Assembly: GCA_024401115.1 (NCBI GenBank)
Contig: JAKSLP010000013.1
Location: forward strand, 1-58,893
Direction: 5' to 3'
From: Bacteroidaceae bacterium
GTDB taxonomy: Bacteria > Bacteroidota > Bacteroidia > Bacteroidales > Bacteroidaceae
DNA: 58,893 bases
Position numbers and translations under genes: made by a program. Below the pieces are notes generated by a model, which was not told the DNA's origin, ran no database searches, and worked only from the letters and a program-made list of their open reading frames with translations. This document shows positions 8,200 through 17,119 of this stretch, piece after piece. Positions within the stretch are counted from its first letter, which is position 1, and every line of letters begins with the position of its first letter.

Positions 8200-8259
8200 A
8201 GTGTATTAGTTAATTAGTACACTGCAAAAGTATAGTGTTTACGTGTACTATGCAAGCAA
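8200..8259 (-). promoter_or_regulatory. promoter and YtrA-type operator of the YtrB-like operon
   Basis: AGTGTA (8200-8205) and TACACT (8218-8223) are perfect inverted half-sites 12 bases apart, with a partly symmetric centre (20 of 24 positions match overall). The -7 box TACTTTTG (8232-8225, minus strand) is two bases from the palindrome, and TTGCTTGC (8259-8252) could be the -33 element about 19 bases further up. A second looser dyad, ATAGT (8232-8236) to ACTAT (8247-8251), lies between the two boxes. Binding there would block polymerase. The pairing with the GntR protein at 6173-6532 is an inference from family habits. Confidence 0.65.
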
Positions 8260-8295
8260 TACACCTTCCTTTAACATGAATTTAACATTCCAGAT

Positions 8296-8445
8296 ACAAA
8301 AAATCAGCCCCATCCTCTCGGACAGGGCTGATTTTACATCATTGCTTGTAACATTCAAAAACCTAAAATAGTCTTTTTACCTATAAAACTTTTACCTTTG
8401 AAAACACAATCTTTTTACTTAAAACTAATATCCTCTCAAATGATA
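8296..8445 (-). ncRNA. putative small RNA with own promoter and terminator
   Basis: Transcript of about 150 bases predicted on the minus strand. A complete Bacteroidetes promoter precedes it: TTGC (8479-8476), 19-base spacer, TAACTTTG (8456-8449). It ends at a strong hairpin with six Ts (8335-8298). The body is A/T-rich and repeats AGGTAAAAAG-like segments three times (plus-strand CTTTTTACCT 8373-8382, CTTTTACCT 8389-8397, CTTTTTACTT 8411-8420). No credible ORF is present; the longest ATG frame is six codons just before the terminator. It could be a trans-acting regulator or a leader remnant. It fills most of the 371-base gap between the YtrB-like and Smr genes. Confidence 0.55.
8298..8335 (-). 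terminator. rho-independent terminator of the putative small RNA
   Basis: The 11-bp arms AAAATCAGCCC (8300-8310) and GGGCTGATTTT (8325-8335) are perfect inverse complements, with a small inner stem TCC/GGA closing a TCTC loop. On the minus strand the stem runs into six Ts (8303-8298). The plus strand has only four Ts, so the minus-strand direction is favoured. Confidence 0.8.
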
Positions 8446-8448
8446 TTG

Positions 8449-8479
8449 CAAAGTTAATCCTATATGTGATTAGTTGCAA
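8449..8479 (-). promoter_or_regulatory. promoter of the putative small RNA
   Basis: Minus-strand TTGCAAC (8479-8473) as -33 and TAACTTTG (8456-8449) as -7, separated by 19 bases, match the Bacteroidetes sigma-ABfr consensus. There is no ORF start downstream before the terminator, so it appears to serve a non-coding transcript. Just upstream, GTGTG-TACG-CACAC (8480-8493) could form a small hairpin. Confidence 0.65.
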
Positions 8480-8537
8480 GTGTGTACGCACACAATTTTC
8501 ATTTTTCTGCTTTTTTCTTGATGCGTGTCAATAATTG

Positions 8538-8560
8538 TGCGCTGTGTGCGAGCACAAAGT
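8538..8560 (-). terminator. weak hairpin after the Smr gene
   Basis: TTGTGC (8538-8543) and GCACAA (8555-8560) pair across an 11-base loop, 11 bases past the minus-strand stop of the Smr gene. Only a short AT-rich tract follows, so this is at best a weak terminator. Confidence 0.3.
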
Positions 8561-8570
8561 AACAATATCC

Positions 8571-9719
8571 TTATTTGATGATAATCATTGTGGCTCCAAA
8601 TCCATACTCCTTAAAGCTGGCATCCTGGTAGATGCAGCCTTTATATTTGTGCTTAATGTCTTTGATCAGACTGTTGCGGAGCACACCTTCGCCTTTACCG
8701 TGAATAAAGACAATCTTGGTTCCGGTTTGCTTGCGGTAGGCATCCATGGTTTCACGGAATACCTTCAGTTGCAGTTCCAGAATATCCTTATTTTCCATGC
8801 CCGTGGTGTCATCGATAAGGGAATCCATGTGTAAATCTACCTCAACAATGCCGTTTTTAACCACACCATGACCGCCCAGTGAGCGCTTCTGCTGAACGCG
8901 TGCCGGTTGTTGCTGAGGCTTTTCCTCTTTTTTCAGGATGGCTTTCTGTAAACTTTCGGCATTTACGAAAACCTGATTGGCAGGCTTGTCGTCCTTGGCT
9001 ATATCATAAATCAGTGCCGGGTTCTCAAAGAACATGGAAGGCACAAAGGTGTGTAGCTTGTAGAATTTAACCACATCAATGCGCAACTGGACATCGAATG
9101 CCGGTTTCAGCAGGAATGGCTTGTCCTTTTTGTATGCTACAAACTGAACGGCCACTCTTTCCATCTGGTTGAGTGAAGAACGGTCAAATTCCTCCAGGTG
9201 CAACTTGGTATTGGGGTCAATCTCTCCCTGATGGCGGATGGTCCAACTGTTGCCCTCGGCACTCATATAGGTATAGCTCAGGTAATAGTTGCTGTCATTA
9301 ATCAGGTATGCGTCAAACTCGGTACTATTAATCTCCTTTACATTTTGAGGTACAAATCCCAGGAACACATTCAGTTTGTCTCCGTCGCGTCGTTCCTGAG
9401 GCTTTGCCTTGAAAGTGATCGGGCGGTCGGTAATGTCTGGTTCCGTCTCATCCTCATCCTCGTCTTCTACCGGGTCTGGGGCTTCTGGATTCAGCTTCTT
9501 GACCATGGGGTCTTGTTTCTTCTTGTTTCTTCCCGTGGTGTCCACCTTGGCAATGTTGTAATCATCGGTGTCTATCACTACTACCTCGTTGCGTGGGGTA
9601 GGGATATCGAATCCGTCCTCATCTTCTACCAGTACAATCTCGTTGTTCTTACCTTGAAATCCACTGATAATACCTCCTCCGATGGCGCTTACAAAGCGTA
9701 CTTTATCTCCTATTTTCAT
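8571..9719 (-). CDS. DUF2027 and Smr domain protein
   Basis: A 382-residue Bacteroidetes-type protein. The N-terminus (about 1-55, [20 protein letters not shown]) is a KOW-like DUF2027 domain; a low-complexity acidic stretch near residues 80-95 follows, then a beta-rich middle region, and the C-terminus (about 295-382) is an Smr domain with VDLHMDSL and the [12 protein letters not shown] motif. Smr domains, named from MutS2, are nucleic-acid nicking or ribosome-associated domains; the role of this combined family is not established, so DNA repair or ribosome rescue are only possibilities. It is monocistronic, divergent from glpK, with a -7 box TAATTTTG (9750-9743) about 20 bases before the start. 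Confidence 0.85.
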   Translation of the reverse strand: MKIGDKVRFVSAIGGGIISGFQGKNNEIVLVEDEDGFDIPTPRNEVVVIDTDDYNIAKVDTTGRNKKKQDPMVKKLNPEAPDPVEDEDEDETEPDITDRPITFKAKPQERRDGDKLNVFLGFVPQNVKEINSTEFDAYLINDSNYYLSYTYMSAEGNSWTIRHQGEIDPNTKLHLEEFDRSSLNQMERVAVQFVAYKKDKPFLLKPAFDVQLRIDVVKFYKLHTFVPSMFFENPALIYDIAKDDKPANQVFVNAESLQKAILKKEEKPQQQPARVQQKRSLGGHGVVKNGIVEVDLHMDSLIDDTTGMENKDILELQLKVFRETMDAYRKQTGTKIVFIHGKGEGVLRNSLIKDIKHKYKGCIYQDASFKEYGFGATMIIIK

Positions 9720-9742
9720 GTTTCATTTTTTTTACTTTGGGG

Positions 9743-9750
9743 CAAAATTA
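9743..9750 (-). promoter_or_regulatory. -7 box of the Smr gene
   Basis: TAATTTTG on the minus strand, 23 bases before the ATG at 9719. No clear TTTG is seen 19-20 bases upstream. Confidence 0.5.
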
Positions 9751-9803
9751 CATCTTTTCTTTCAATTTGTCTTTCTTCCTGTGCCGGAAAACGGAAAAAT
9801 GCT

Positions 9804-9811
9804 TATTTTTG
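9804..9811 (+). promoter_or_regulatory. -7 box of glpK
   Basis: TATTTTTG, 22 bases before the ATG of the glycerol kinase gene, matches TAnnTTTG. The -33 region is not recognisable. Confidence 0.5.
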
Positions 9812-9833
9812 TAGATGAAAACCTTAATATACC

Positions 9834-11321
9834 ATGGAAAAATATATCATGGCCCTGGATCAGGGCACTACCAGTTCAAGAACAATTATATTCAATCATA
9901 AAGGAGAAGCATGTGCTGTAGCACAGAAGGAGTTTAAGCAGATATTCCCTAAGCCCGGTTGGGTGGAGCATAATCCTGCCGAGATTTGGGCTACTCAGGT
10001 GGCTACAGTGGCCGAGACCATTACCATGTTGGGCATAGAGATGGAGAATATTGCCGGAATGGGAATTGCCAACCAGCGTGAAACCACTATTGTATGGGAT
10101 GCGGAAACCGGTAAGCCGGTTTACAATGCCATTGTGTGGCAGGACCGTCGTACAGCAGATTACTGCCACGAGTTGGAAGAGCTGGGGCTGACCGATATGA
10201 TCCGGGAAAAGACAGGTCTGATTCTGGATTCGTATTTCAGTGGTACCAAGGTACGCTGGATTCTGGAGAATGTTCCGGGTGCCAGGGAGCGGGCTGAGGC
10301 CGGTAAACTGCGTTTTGGTACCGTAGATACTTGGTTGGTTTGGAAACTGACACACGGGCAGGTTCATGTGACCGATGTCTCCAATGCTTCACGCACGTTG
10401 CTGTTCAATATCCGCACCTTACAGTGGGATACCGATATTCTGAAACTGTTGGGAATCCCGGAGAGCATGTTGCCGGAGGTCCGTCAGTCAAGCGAGGTCT
10501 ATGGTCATACACAGATTAAGCAGATTTCCTGCCAGATTCCAATTTGTGGTATTGCCGGTGACCAGCAGGCCGCTTTGTTCGGACAGATGTGTACGGAACC
10601 GGGTGCAGTAAAGAACACCTACGGTACCGGATGTTTCCTTTTGATGAATACCGGCGAGCAGATTGTGACTTCCAAGAATAATCTGTTGACCACCATTGCC
10701 TGGAAGATTAATAATAAGGTGTGCTATGCACTCGAAGGTAGTATCTTTGTAGGTGGCAGTGTTATTCAGTGGTTGCGCGATGGTTTGAAAATCATCAGCT
10801 CGTCATCGGAAAGTGAACAGCTGGCAGTCAGCATCGGAGATAACGACGGTGTGTATTTCGTCCCGGCTCTGACCGGTTTGGGAGCTCCGCATTGGGATGC
10901 CTTTGCCAAGGGAACCATTACGGGTATCACCCGTGGAACGACCACTGCTCATATTGCCCGTGCAGCTTTGGAGGGCATTGCTTTCCAAACCATGGATATT
11001 GTCAATGCTATGCGTAAGGATGCCGGTGTGAAACTGGGCGACTTGAAGGTGGATGGCGGAGCCTCCCGCAACAATTACCTGATGCAGTTCCAGTCGGACA
11101 TTCTGAATACCACTGTCATCCGTCCTACCTGTGTGGAAACCACAGCCAAGGGTGCCGCCTATCTGGCAGGTTTGGCGGTAGGATACTGGAAGGATATTGA
11201 AGAAATCAAGTCACAGTGGTCGATAGATTGTACCTTTACTCCACAAGCCCCTGAAGAAAAGATTGCTCAACTTGTGGCTGGATGGGAGGATGCTGTGGGA
11301 AGAACCCTGTCAAAAAGATAA
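9834..11321 (+). CDS. glpK: glycerol kinase
   Basis: Phosphorylates glycerol to sn-glycerol-3-phosphate with ATP in the cytoplasm. The 495-residue protein has the full FGGY layout: [15 protein letters not shown] at the N-terminus, the glycerol-binding region with [10 protein letters not shown] (about 80-90), [13 protein letters not shown] and [14 protein letters not shown] in the middle, and [18 protein letters not shown] near residue 405. Length is normal for GlpK (about 495-500). The usual glpF or glpD partners are not adjacent: the Smr gene diverges upstream and an arabinofuranosidase follows 19 bases after the stop, so the two may share a transcript although their functions are unrelated. 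No regulator site was recognised. Confidence 0.97.
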   Translation: MEKYIMALDQGTTSSRTIIFNHKGEACAVAQKEFKQIFPKPGWVEHNPAEIWATQVATVAETITMLGIEMENIAGMGIANQRETTIVWDAETGKPVYNAIVWQDRRTADYCHELEELGLTDMIREKTGLILDSYFSGTKVRWILENVPGARERAEAGKLRFGTVDTWLVWKLTHGQVHVTDVSNASRTLLFNIRTLQWDTDILKLLGIPESMLPEVRQSSEVYGHTQIKQISCQIPICGIAGDQQAALFGQMCTEPGAVKNTYGTGCFLLMNTGEQIVTSKNNLLTTIAWKINNKVCYALEGSIFVGGSVIQWLRDGLKIISSSSESEQLAVSIGDNDGVYFVPALTGLGAPHWDAFAKGTITGITRGTTTAHIARAALEGIAFQTMDIVNAMRKDAGVKLGDLKVDGGASRNNYLMQFQSDILNTTVIRPTCVETTAKGAAYLAGLAVGYWKDIEEIKSQWSIDCTFTPQAPEEKIAQLVAGWEDAVGRTLSKR

Positions 11322-11340
11322 CACAAATTACAAATAGCCT

Positions 11341-12891
11341 ATGAGAGTAAAGTCTTTTTGGGGATGTGCATTGGCATTGTCAATGACATTACCCGTTTCT
11401 GCCCAGATGAGTGCGGAGATTACCGTTCATGAAAACGATGGAAAACAGATTATCCCGAAGGAAATCTATGGCCAATTTTCTGAGCATTTGGGTACTTGTA
11501 TCTATGGCGGTCTTTGGGTAGGTAAGGATTCCTCTATCCCAAACATCGAAGGATACCGTGCTGACGTGTTCAATGCATTGAAGGATTTGAAGATTCCTGT
11601 GCTTCGCTGGCCTGGCGGTTGCTTTGCTGACGAATATCACTGGATGGATGGCATCGGCCCGCAGGATCAGCGTGCCTATATGGTGAATAACAACTGGGGT
11701 GGTGTGACCGAAGACAACAGCTTTGGTACCCACGAGTTCCTGAACCTGTGCGAGATGCTGGGCTGTGAACCTTATATCAGCGGCAATGTTGGAAGCGGAA
11801 CAGTAGAGGAGTTGGCCAAATGGGTGGAATACATGACCAGTGACAGCCATTCCACCATGGCAGATTTACGTCGCAAGAACGGTCGTGACAAACCTTGGAA
11901 AGTAAAATATCTGGGTGTGGGCAATGAGAGTTGGGGATGCGGTGGAAGCATGTATCCGGAATACTACAGCGATTTGTACCGCCGTTATGCCACTTATTGC
12001 CGTAACTTTGGCGACAACCGTTTATATAAGGTGGCTAGTGGAGCCAGTGACTACGATTATAACTGGACCCGTGTTCTTATGAATAAGGTGGGAACTAATA
12101 TGAACGCCATTTCACTGCATTACTATTCGGTGATAAATGGTTGGGATCAGAAGGGGTCATCCACTCAGTTCAACGAGAACGAGTTTATGCGCACCATGGG
12201 TAAGTGTCTGGAGGTGGAGGACGTACTGAAGAAGCACATTGCCATCATGGATGAGATTGATCCTGCCGGACGTGTAGATCTTTTCCTGGACGAGTGGGGA
12301 ACCTGGTGGGACGTAGAGCCGGGTACCAATCCTGGATTCCTTTTCCAGCAGAACACTATGCGCGATGCATTGGTGGCTTCCTTGTCACTTGACGTTTTCC
12401 ATAAGTATACCCGCCGTCTGAAGATGTGTAACATCGCTCAGATTGTGAATGTGCTGCAGTCCATGATTCTGACCAATCCTGAGGGCGGTATGGTATTGAC
12501 ACCTACTTATTATACCTTTAAGATGTATAATGTACACCAGGATGCCACCTATTTGCCAAGTGATTTGAAGTGTACTCATGTTAAGGATGCTGCCGGCCGT
12601 GACGTTCCATTGATCAGTACCACCGCTTCAAGAGATGCCAATGGCGTTTTGCACCTGTCGGTAAGCAACTGCTCGCCAAACGAGTCTCAGGTGGTTAACG
12701 TAGCTATGGATCAGCTGAAGATTAAGAGTGCCAGTGGTGAGATCCTGACCTCGCAGCATGTGTACGATATCAATTCATTTGACCAGCCTAATGTAGTAAA
12801 ACCAGCCAAATATACAGGAGCCAAGGTTAAGGATGGAAAGTTATCACTTACTCTTCCGCCTTACAGCATGGTAACACTGGAGGTTAAATAA
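11341..12891 (+). CDS. GH51 alpha-L-arabinofuranosidase, secreted
   Basis: Removes terminal alpha-L-arabinofuranosyl groups from arabinan, arabinoxylan or arabino-oligosaccharides. The 516 residues begin with a Sec signal peptide ending near LPVSAQ (about residue 21), so it acts in the periplasm or outside. The family GH51 fold is seen in IYGQFSEHLG near the start, LRWPGGCFADEYHW, the acid/base glutamate E196 in GVGNESWG and the nucleophile E318 in FLDEWGTWW, followed by a C-terminal beta-domain ending LPPYSMVTLEVK. It lies 19 bases behind glpK and is convergent with the GH3 gene of the neighbouring utilisation locus, with a shared terminator between. Membership of that locus is plausible but not proven. 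Confidence 0.93.
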   Translation: MRVKSFWGCALALSMTLPVSAQMSAEITVHENDGKQIIPKEIYGQFSEHLGTCIYGGLWVGKDSSIPNIEGYRADVFNALKDLKIPVLRWPGGCFADEYHWMDGIGPQDQRAYMVNNNWGGVTEDNSFGTHEFLNLCEMLGCEPYISGNVGSGTVEELAKWVEYMTSDSHSTMADLRRKNGRDKPWKVKYLGVGNESWGCGGSMYPEYYSDLYRRYATYCRNFGDNRLYKVASGASDYDYNWTRVLMNKVGTNMNAISLHYYSVINGWDQKGSSTQFNENEFMRTMGKCLEVEDVLKKHIAIMDEIDPAGRVDLFLDEWGTWWDVEPGTNPGFLFQQNTMRDALVASLSLDVFHKYTRRLKMCNIAQIVNVLQSMILTNPEGGMVLTPTYYTFKMYNVHQDATYLPSDLKCTHVKDAAGRDVPLISTTASRDANGVLHLSVSNCSPNESQVVNVAMDQLKIKSASGEILTSQHVYDINSFDQPNVVKPAKYTGAKVKDGKLSLTLPPYSMVTLEVK

Positions 12892-12898
12892 AAAAATA

Positions 12899-12920
12899 GG
12901 GGCACTCAATTGAGTGCCCC
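12899..12920. terminator. bidirectional terminator between GH51 and GH3 genes
   Basis: GGGGCACTCAATTGAGTGCCCC is a perfect 22-base palindrome between two convergent genes. On the minus strand it runs into a TATTTTTTT tract; on the plus strand only three Ts follow, so it works best for the GH3 transcript. Confidence 0.85.
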
Positions 12921-12957
12921 TTTCCGTTTACAAAAGTTTGGAATAGCTGAAAACGGG

Positions 12958-15327
12958 TTATTTTAATGCCATTTCATTGATTTTAGCCTCAGGCTTCATC
13001 ACATTGTGAACCTTCTGCATCTGAACCTTGGCAATTTTCTGAGTAGCTGTAGCCTTGATGTCTGCTACGTTTGCACCCAACATGAACTGGTAGTCACCCT
13101 TAGCCAATTCCCATGCAGATGCCTTCTCGTTGAATGAAGCCATATCCATGGTCTTGAACTTCAGGGTCAGAGTCTGGCTCTCGCCAGGTCTCAGGCTCTT
13201 GGTCTTGGCAAATGCCTTCAACTCCTTGCTAGGCTTTTCCATGGTGCCCTTTGGTGCCTTTACATACAGCTGGGCAACCTCACGGCCTGCTACCTTACCG
13301 GTATTCTTGATAGTTACGGTTGCCACTACCTCGTCACCGTTGATGGCTACATTGTCCAATGCATAATCAAATGTAGTATAGCTCAAACCGTAGCCGAAAG
13401 GATAAGCCACTTCCTTACCGAATGTGTCGAAGTAACGGTAACCAATGTAGATACCCTCCTCATAAACGGTATAGTCAATGTCCTTCTTCAACTCAGGCTC
13501 TGCCTGACGCTGTGCACGCTCTGCAGCATCCTTAGCGCTGCCGCCACCGCTGTAAGCACGGCCAAATGCACTCATGTCGAATACATAGTCAGCAGGGAAG
13601 TTCTGATCAGCAGGAGCGTCACCAAAGGCTACCTGCCATGTCATTGGCAAGTGACCGCTTGGATTAACCTTACCGGTCAGTACATCCATGATGCTGTTAC
13701 CGCACTCCTGACCAGGCTCGAATGCACACAGGATAGCATCAGCATACTGGTTGATAGCTGCGGTCTCAATAGAACCGCAAACATTCAGTACTGCAACAAC
13801 CTTCTTGCCAGCCTTGTGATAAGCCTCTGCAACAGTCTTGAACAAATCCTTCTCAGCATCGGTCAGGAAGAAGTGCTCACGCTTACGGTCAGCACCCTCA
13901 CCACTGGTACGACCGATGGTGATGACAGCGATATCATTGTTCTTTACATTCTCTGCCAATACATCTGCAGTTGGAACCCATTCACCGGCACGCAGTGGAG
14001 CGGTGATGCTGAAAGGAGGCATACCGTTAGGGTAGTTCTCCTTGTTCTTGTCTGCAATGTGCTTCTTGTAGGTCTTAGCCAGACTCATATCTGGAGTCAT
14101 ACCAGCATTGCGTACAGCCTCTACCATGCTTACGATGTATGGACCAACATTGGTACCGCCAAAGCCCATTGCTGCTGGTACCATGTCATAGCTGGTGCAA
14201 CCATAGAGTGCTACGTTCTTAACTGAGAATGGCAGTGCGTTGCCTGAATTCTTCAGCAGAACCATACTTTCTGCACCCAGTTTGCGGACCACCTGAGCGT
14301 GACCCTTCAAATCGGTCTCATTCTTGTAAGTGTAACCGTTTGGAGTGTGGCACTTCATTACAAACTCCAGAGTACGCTTAACGCTCAAATCTACCAGATC
14401 CATGCTTAAGCTGCCGTCGTTGACAGCCTTCAGCAGAGCCTCGCGCTGGCGAGCCTGACCAGGCTGCAGCATATCGTTACCAGCCTGAATGCTGGCTACT
14501 GCATCCTTACCTGCATTCCAGTCACTCATAACCAGACCGTTCCAACCCCACTCATCACGCAGGATGGTTTCTGTCAGATCACGGTTCTCACAGGTATACT
14601 TACCTTGAGCACGGTTGTATGAAGTCATGATTGACCAAGGATTTGACTCCTTGACTGCAATCTCAAAATTCTTCAGATACAGCTCACGGATAGCACGCTG
14701 TGAAAGACGTGAGTCGTTATTGTTACGGTTGGTCTCCTGACTGTTGATGGCAAAATGCTTCAGACAAGTACCTGAACCTTGGCTCTGGATACCATTGATA
14801 AAGCCTGCTGCACTCTTGCCTGCAAGAACAGGATCCTCTGAATAATACTCGTTGTTACGGCCGCACAAAGAAGAACGCATCAGGTTGACACCAGGTGCCA
14901 ACAATACGTCCAAACCAAAGTCACGAACCTCGGCACCGATAGCCTGACCAATCTGGTAAGCGCCTTCCTGATCCCAAAGTGCTGCCACGTTGGTCTCTGA
15001 AGGGAACTCGGTTGTGATATAGGTCTTGCTATCCCAATCACGTGTCTTATTCATGTGCAGACGGTGAGGACCATCGGCCAGATAAGCTGAAGGGATGCCC
15101 AAGCGTGGAATGTCACGGGTACGACCTGCTGTTCCAGGGAACTTTACCTCATCACCCATAGCCATACCGCAACCCAACAGCATATCCACTTTTTCTTCAG
15201 CAGTCATCTGCTTGATGACTTCTTCAATGTTGCCGCTGGTCAGTTTGGTTTGGGCATAAAGAGGCATAGCCATGGTCATTGCCACGGCTATGCTTGTTAA
15301 TCTATAGATATTGTGTAATTTAACCAT
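12958..15327 (-). CDS. GH3 beta-glycosidase, periplasmic
   Basis: Glycoside hydrolase family 3 enzyme of 789 residues, most like BglX-type beta-glucosidases; beta-xylosidase activity cannot be excluded by eye. A Sec signal peptide ends at PLYAQ (about residue 26). The TIM-barrel has KHFAINSQETNRN (substrate-binding KH) and the nucleophile D269 in GLVMSDWNAGKD; the alpha/beta sandwich has IGRTSGEGADRKRE, and a C-terminal fibronectin-III-like domain covers about 665-760 (VATVTIKNTGKVAGREVAQL). It is the third gene after susC and susD on the same strand. A -7 box (TATATTTG, 15395-15388) in the 107-base gap after susD suggests an extra promoter. Inferred role: final cleavage of oligosaccharides imported by SusCD. 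Confidence 0.92.
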   Translation of the reverse strand: MVKLHNIYRLTSIAVAMTMAMPLYAQTKLTSGNIEEVIKQMTAEEKVDMLLGCGMAMGDEVKFPGTAGRTRDIPRLGIPSAYLADGPHRLHMNKTRDWDSKTYITTEFPSETNVAALWDQEGAYQIGQAIGAEVRDFGLDVLLAPGVNLMRSSLCGRNNEYYSEDPVLAGKSAAGFINGIQSQGSGTCLKHFAINSQETNRNNNDSRLSQRAIRELYLKNFEIAVKESNPWSIMTSYNRAQGKYTCENRDLTETILRDEWGWNGLVMSDWNAGKDAVASIQAGNDMLQPGQARQREALLKAVNDGSLSMDLVDLSVKRTLEFVMKCHTPNGYTYKNETDLKGHAQVVRKLGAESMVLLKNSGNALPFSVKNVALYGCTSYDMVPAAMGFGGTNVGPYIVSMVEAVRNAGMTPDMSLAKTYKKHIADKNKENYPNGMPPFSITAPLRAGEWVPTADVLAENVKNNDIAVITIGRTSGEGADRKREHFFLTDAEKDLFKTVAEAYHKAGKKVVAVLNVCGSIETAAINQYADAILCAFEPGQECGNSIMDVLTGKVNPSGHLPMTWQVAFGDAPADQNFPADYVFDMSAFGRAYSGGGSAKDAAERAQRQAEPELKKDIDYTVYEEGIYIGYRYFDTFGKEVAYPFGYGLSYTTFDYALDNVAINGDEVVATVTIKNTGKVAGREVAQLYVKAPKGTMEKPSKELKAFAKTKSLRPGESQTLTLKFKTMDMASFNEKASAWELAKGDYQFMLGANVADIKATATQKIAKVQMQKVHNVMKPEAKINEMALK

Positions 15328-15387
15328 ATTTGTTTTACTAATCGAGTAAAAGAAATCCTGAAAACATCTTTTACCTTAGTGCAACAC

Positions 15388-15423
15388 CAAATATACCAAA
15401 AATCTAATACTATTGTATGTCAA
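15388..15423 (-). promoter_or_regulatory. possible internal promoter for the GH3 gene
   Basis: TATATTTG (15395-15388, minus strand) matches TAnnTTTG, and TTGAC lies at 15423-15419. The 23-base spacer is longer than usual, so the -33 assignment is uncertain. It could uncouple GH3 expression from susCD. Confidence 0.35.
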
Positions 15424-15434
15424 AAACACAAATC

Positions 15435-17105
15435 TTATTCGTCTAATACAGCAGCCCAACCTGGGTTCTGAGCGATGTTAGGGTTAACCAACAACTCAGT
15501 TGCTGGATAAGGCAGCAACTCGTGCTTACCAGCTTGGAAACCACCGTTACTGTGTGTTGCACCAACACCAACTTTTGTACCATCAAAATTAGGTACTGAT
15601 TTACCTTGATTTGCCATCAGGCTTGCTGCATCACCCCAGCGTACCATATCAATGAAGCGGCAACCCTCGATACACAACTCAAAACGCTTCTCCTGCTTAA
15701 TCTGGTCGAAAGTACAGGTACCTAAAGCGGTTTCATGTGCACGGGTACGAACCTTATTCAACTCAGTTGTAGCTGCACCTACGTTACCGCTCTGGAAATA
15801 TGCTTCAGCAGCCAAAAGTAATACCTCAGCATAACGCATGAAGCGGAACTTGCTATTGATGTAAACATTCCAACCACCGAAACCATAGTTACCTATAACT
15901 TCTTCAGCCAAGAAACGGTTTTTCCAGAAGAAGAAACCTTCATTACCAAATAATTGCTTACCTGCACCAATCTTGTTGCCTGTTGAAACAAAGTAATTGT
16001 AATCTTTCATGGTTGCGTTCAAACGTGATAAGTCACCACCATTTTCAGATTCCCACTTTTTCATGTCGTTGTACAAAGTTGCACGTGGGTTACACTCACC
16101 ATAACCAGGCTCTATGTTATCCAAAGAAGGAACACACTCCATACCATTAGGAAGAGCTCCCTTTTGCCAGTCAAACAAGTCGTTACGGAAACCACGCATT
16201 ACATGATCCTCATAGTATGGAGCTGCATTCTGCGGACCAGACCAGTCGTATGACTGAGGTGCTGTAGATGTTGGATCAACATAACGAACCCACATTACCT
16301 CTGAAGAAGTTTCGTCAGAACGGTTGTTTAACAAATTCTCGTATTCCTCAACTGGATCCAAATCGTATTTTCCTGAATTGATGACACTAGCTAAAGTGCT
16401 TGCAGCTTCCGAATACTTGCCTGCATATACTTGAGCCTTGCCAAGATATGCTGTAGCAACTTCGTTGGTTATCGCAAATTCAACACCCTTCAGACCTTTC
16501 TTGGTAGCCAAACCACCTGTCGCAACAGCCTGCTTTAAGTCGCTAATAGCCTGCTCATATACAGCTTCACGAGACTCTGCATTACCAACAGTACACTCAC
16601 TAGGTTGTAACAGAGTAGTTACTAGAGGAGCATTACCCCACAATGCTGCTAAGTACATGTAAGTAATACCACGGAAGAAGTATGCTTCAGAAATTGCACG
16701 CTTCATAACTGGAGTCAGGTTTTCATTTGCTGCTACATAGGTCAGAATCAAGTTTGCATCATAGATGTTGATGTACATTGCGTTGTAGACATTCTTGATT
16801 TCTGGGTTATCAGAACTGAAGCAATATGCGTTAACCAATTGCTTGTCATTATAGTCAGTTGAAGAACCACCACCAGTGTACATGTCATCGGACAAGTTGT
16901 CCATCAAGTCGTATAGACCGTAACCCCACCAACGGTTTACATTGGCATGTAATGCAGCTAATGCAGCATTTGCTGCAACATCAGTTGTATAATAGGTCTC
17001 AGGGCTACCTAAGTTACCTTTCTTTTCGATGTCCAGCTCGTCATTACAAGCAGTAAACAACATGCCTGCTGCCAGAATTCCGGAAAATAAATATTTAGCT
17101 TTCAT
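15435..17105 (-). CDS. SusD/RagB-family glycan-binding lipoprotein
   Basis: Surface lipoprotein that captures oligosaccharides and forms the lid of the SusC channel. The 556 residues start with an SPII signal whose lipobox cysteine is C20 (MLFTACNDE), followed by an acidic stretch typical of surface-exposed lipoproteins in this phylum. The N-terminal SusD-like domain has TPR-type helices (AISEAYFFRGITYMYLAALW is diagnostic) and the C-terminal RagB part ends with QEKRFELCIEGCRFIDMVRW and the usual final ELLPYPATELLVNPNIAQNP. It lies 14 bases behind susC. Ligand specificity is not predictable from this sequence; the adjacent GH3 genes point to a beta-linked glucan or xylan-like oligosaccharide. 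Confidence 0.96.
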   Translation of the reverse strand: MKAKYLFSGILAAGMLFTACNDELDIEKKGNLGSPETYYTTDVAANAALAALHANVNRWWGYGLYDLMDNLSDDMYTGGGSSTDYNDKQLVNAYCFSSDNPEIKNVYNAMYINIYDANLILTYVAANENLTPVMKRAISEAYFFRGITYMYLAALWGNAPLVTTLLQPSECTVGNAESREAVYEQAISDLKQAVATGGLATKKGLKGVEFAITNEVATAYLGKAQVYAGKYSEAASTLASVINSGKYDLDPVEEYENLLNNRSDETSSEVMWVRYVDPTSTAPQSYDWSGPQNAAPYYEDHVMRGFRNDLFDWQKGALPNGMECVPSLDNIEPGYGECNPRATLYNDMKKWESENGGDLSRLNATMKDYNYFVSTGNKIGAGKQLFGNEGFFFWKNRFLAEEVIGNYGFGGWNVYINSKFRFMRYAEVLLLAAEAYFQSGNVGAATTELNKVRTRAHETALGTCTFDQIKQEKRFELCIEGCRFIDMVRWGDAASLMANQGKSVPNFDGTKVGVGATHSNGGFQAGKHELLPYPATELLVNPNIAQNPGWAAVLDE

Positions 17106-17119
17106 AAAGTCGATTTAAT

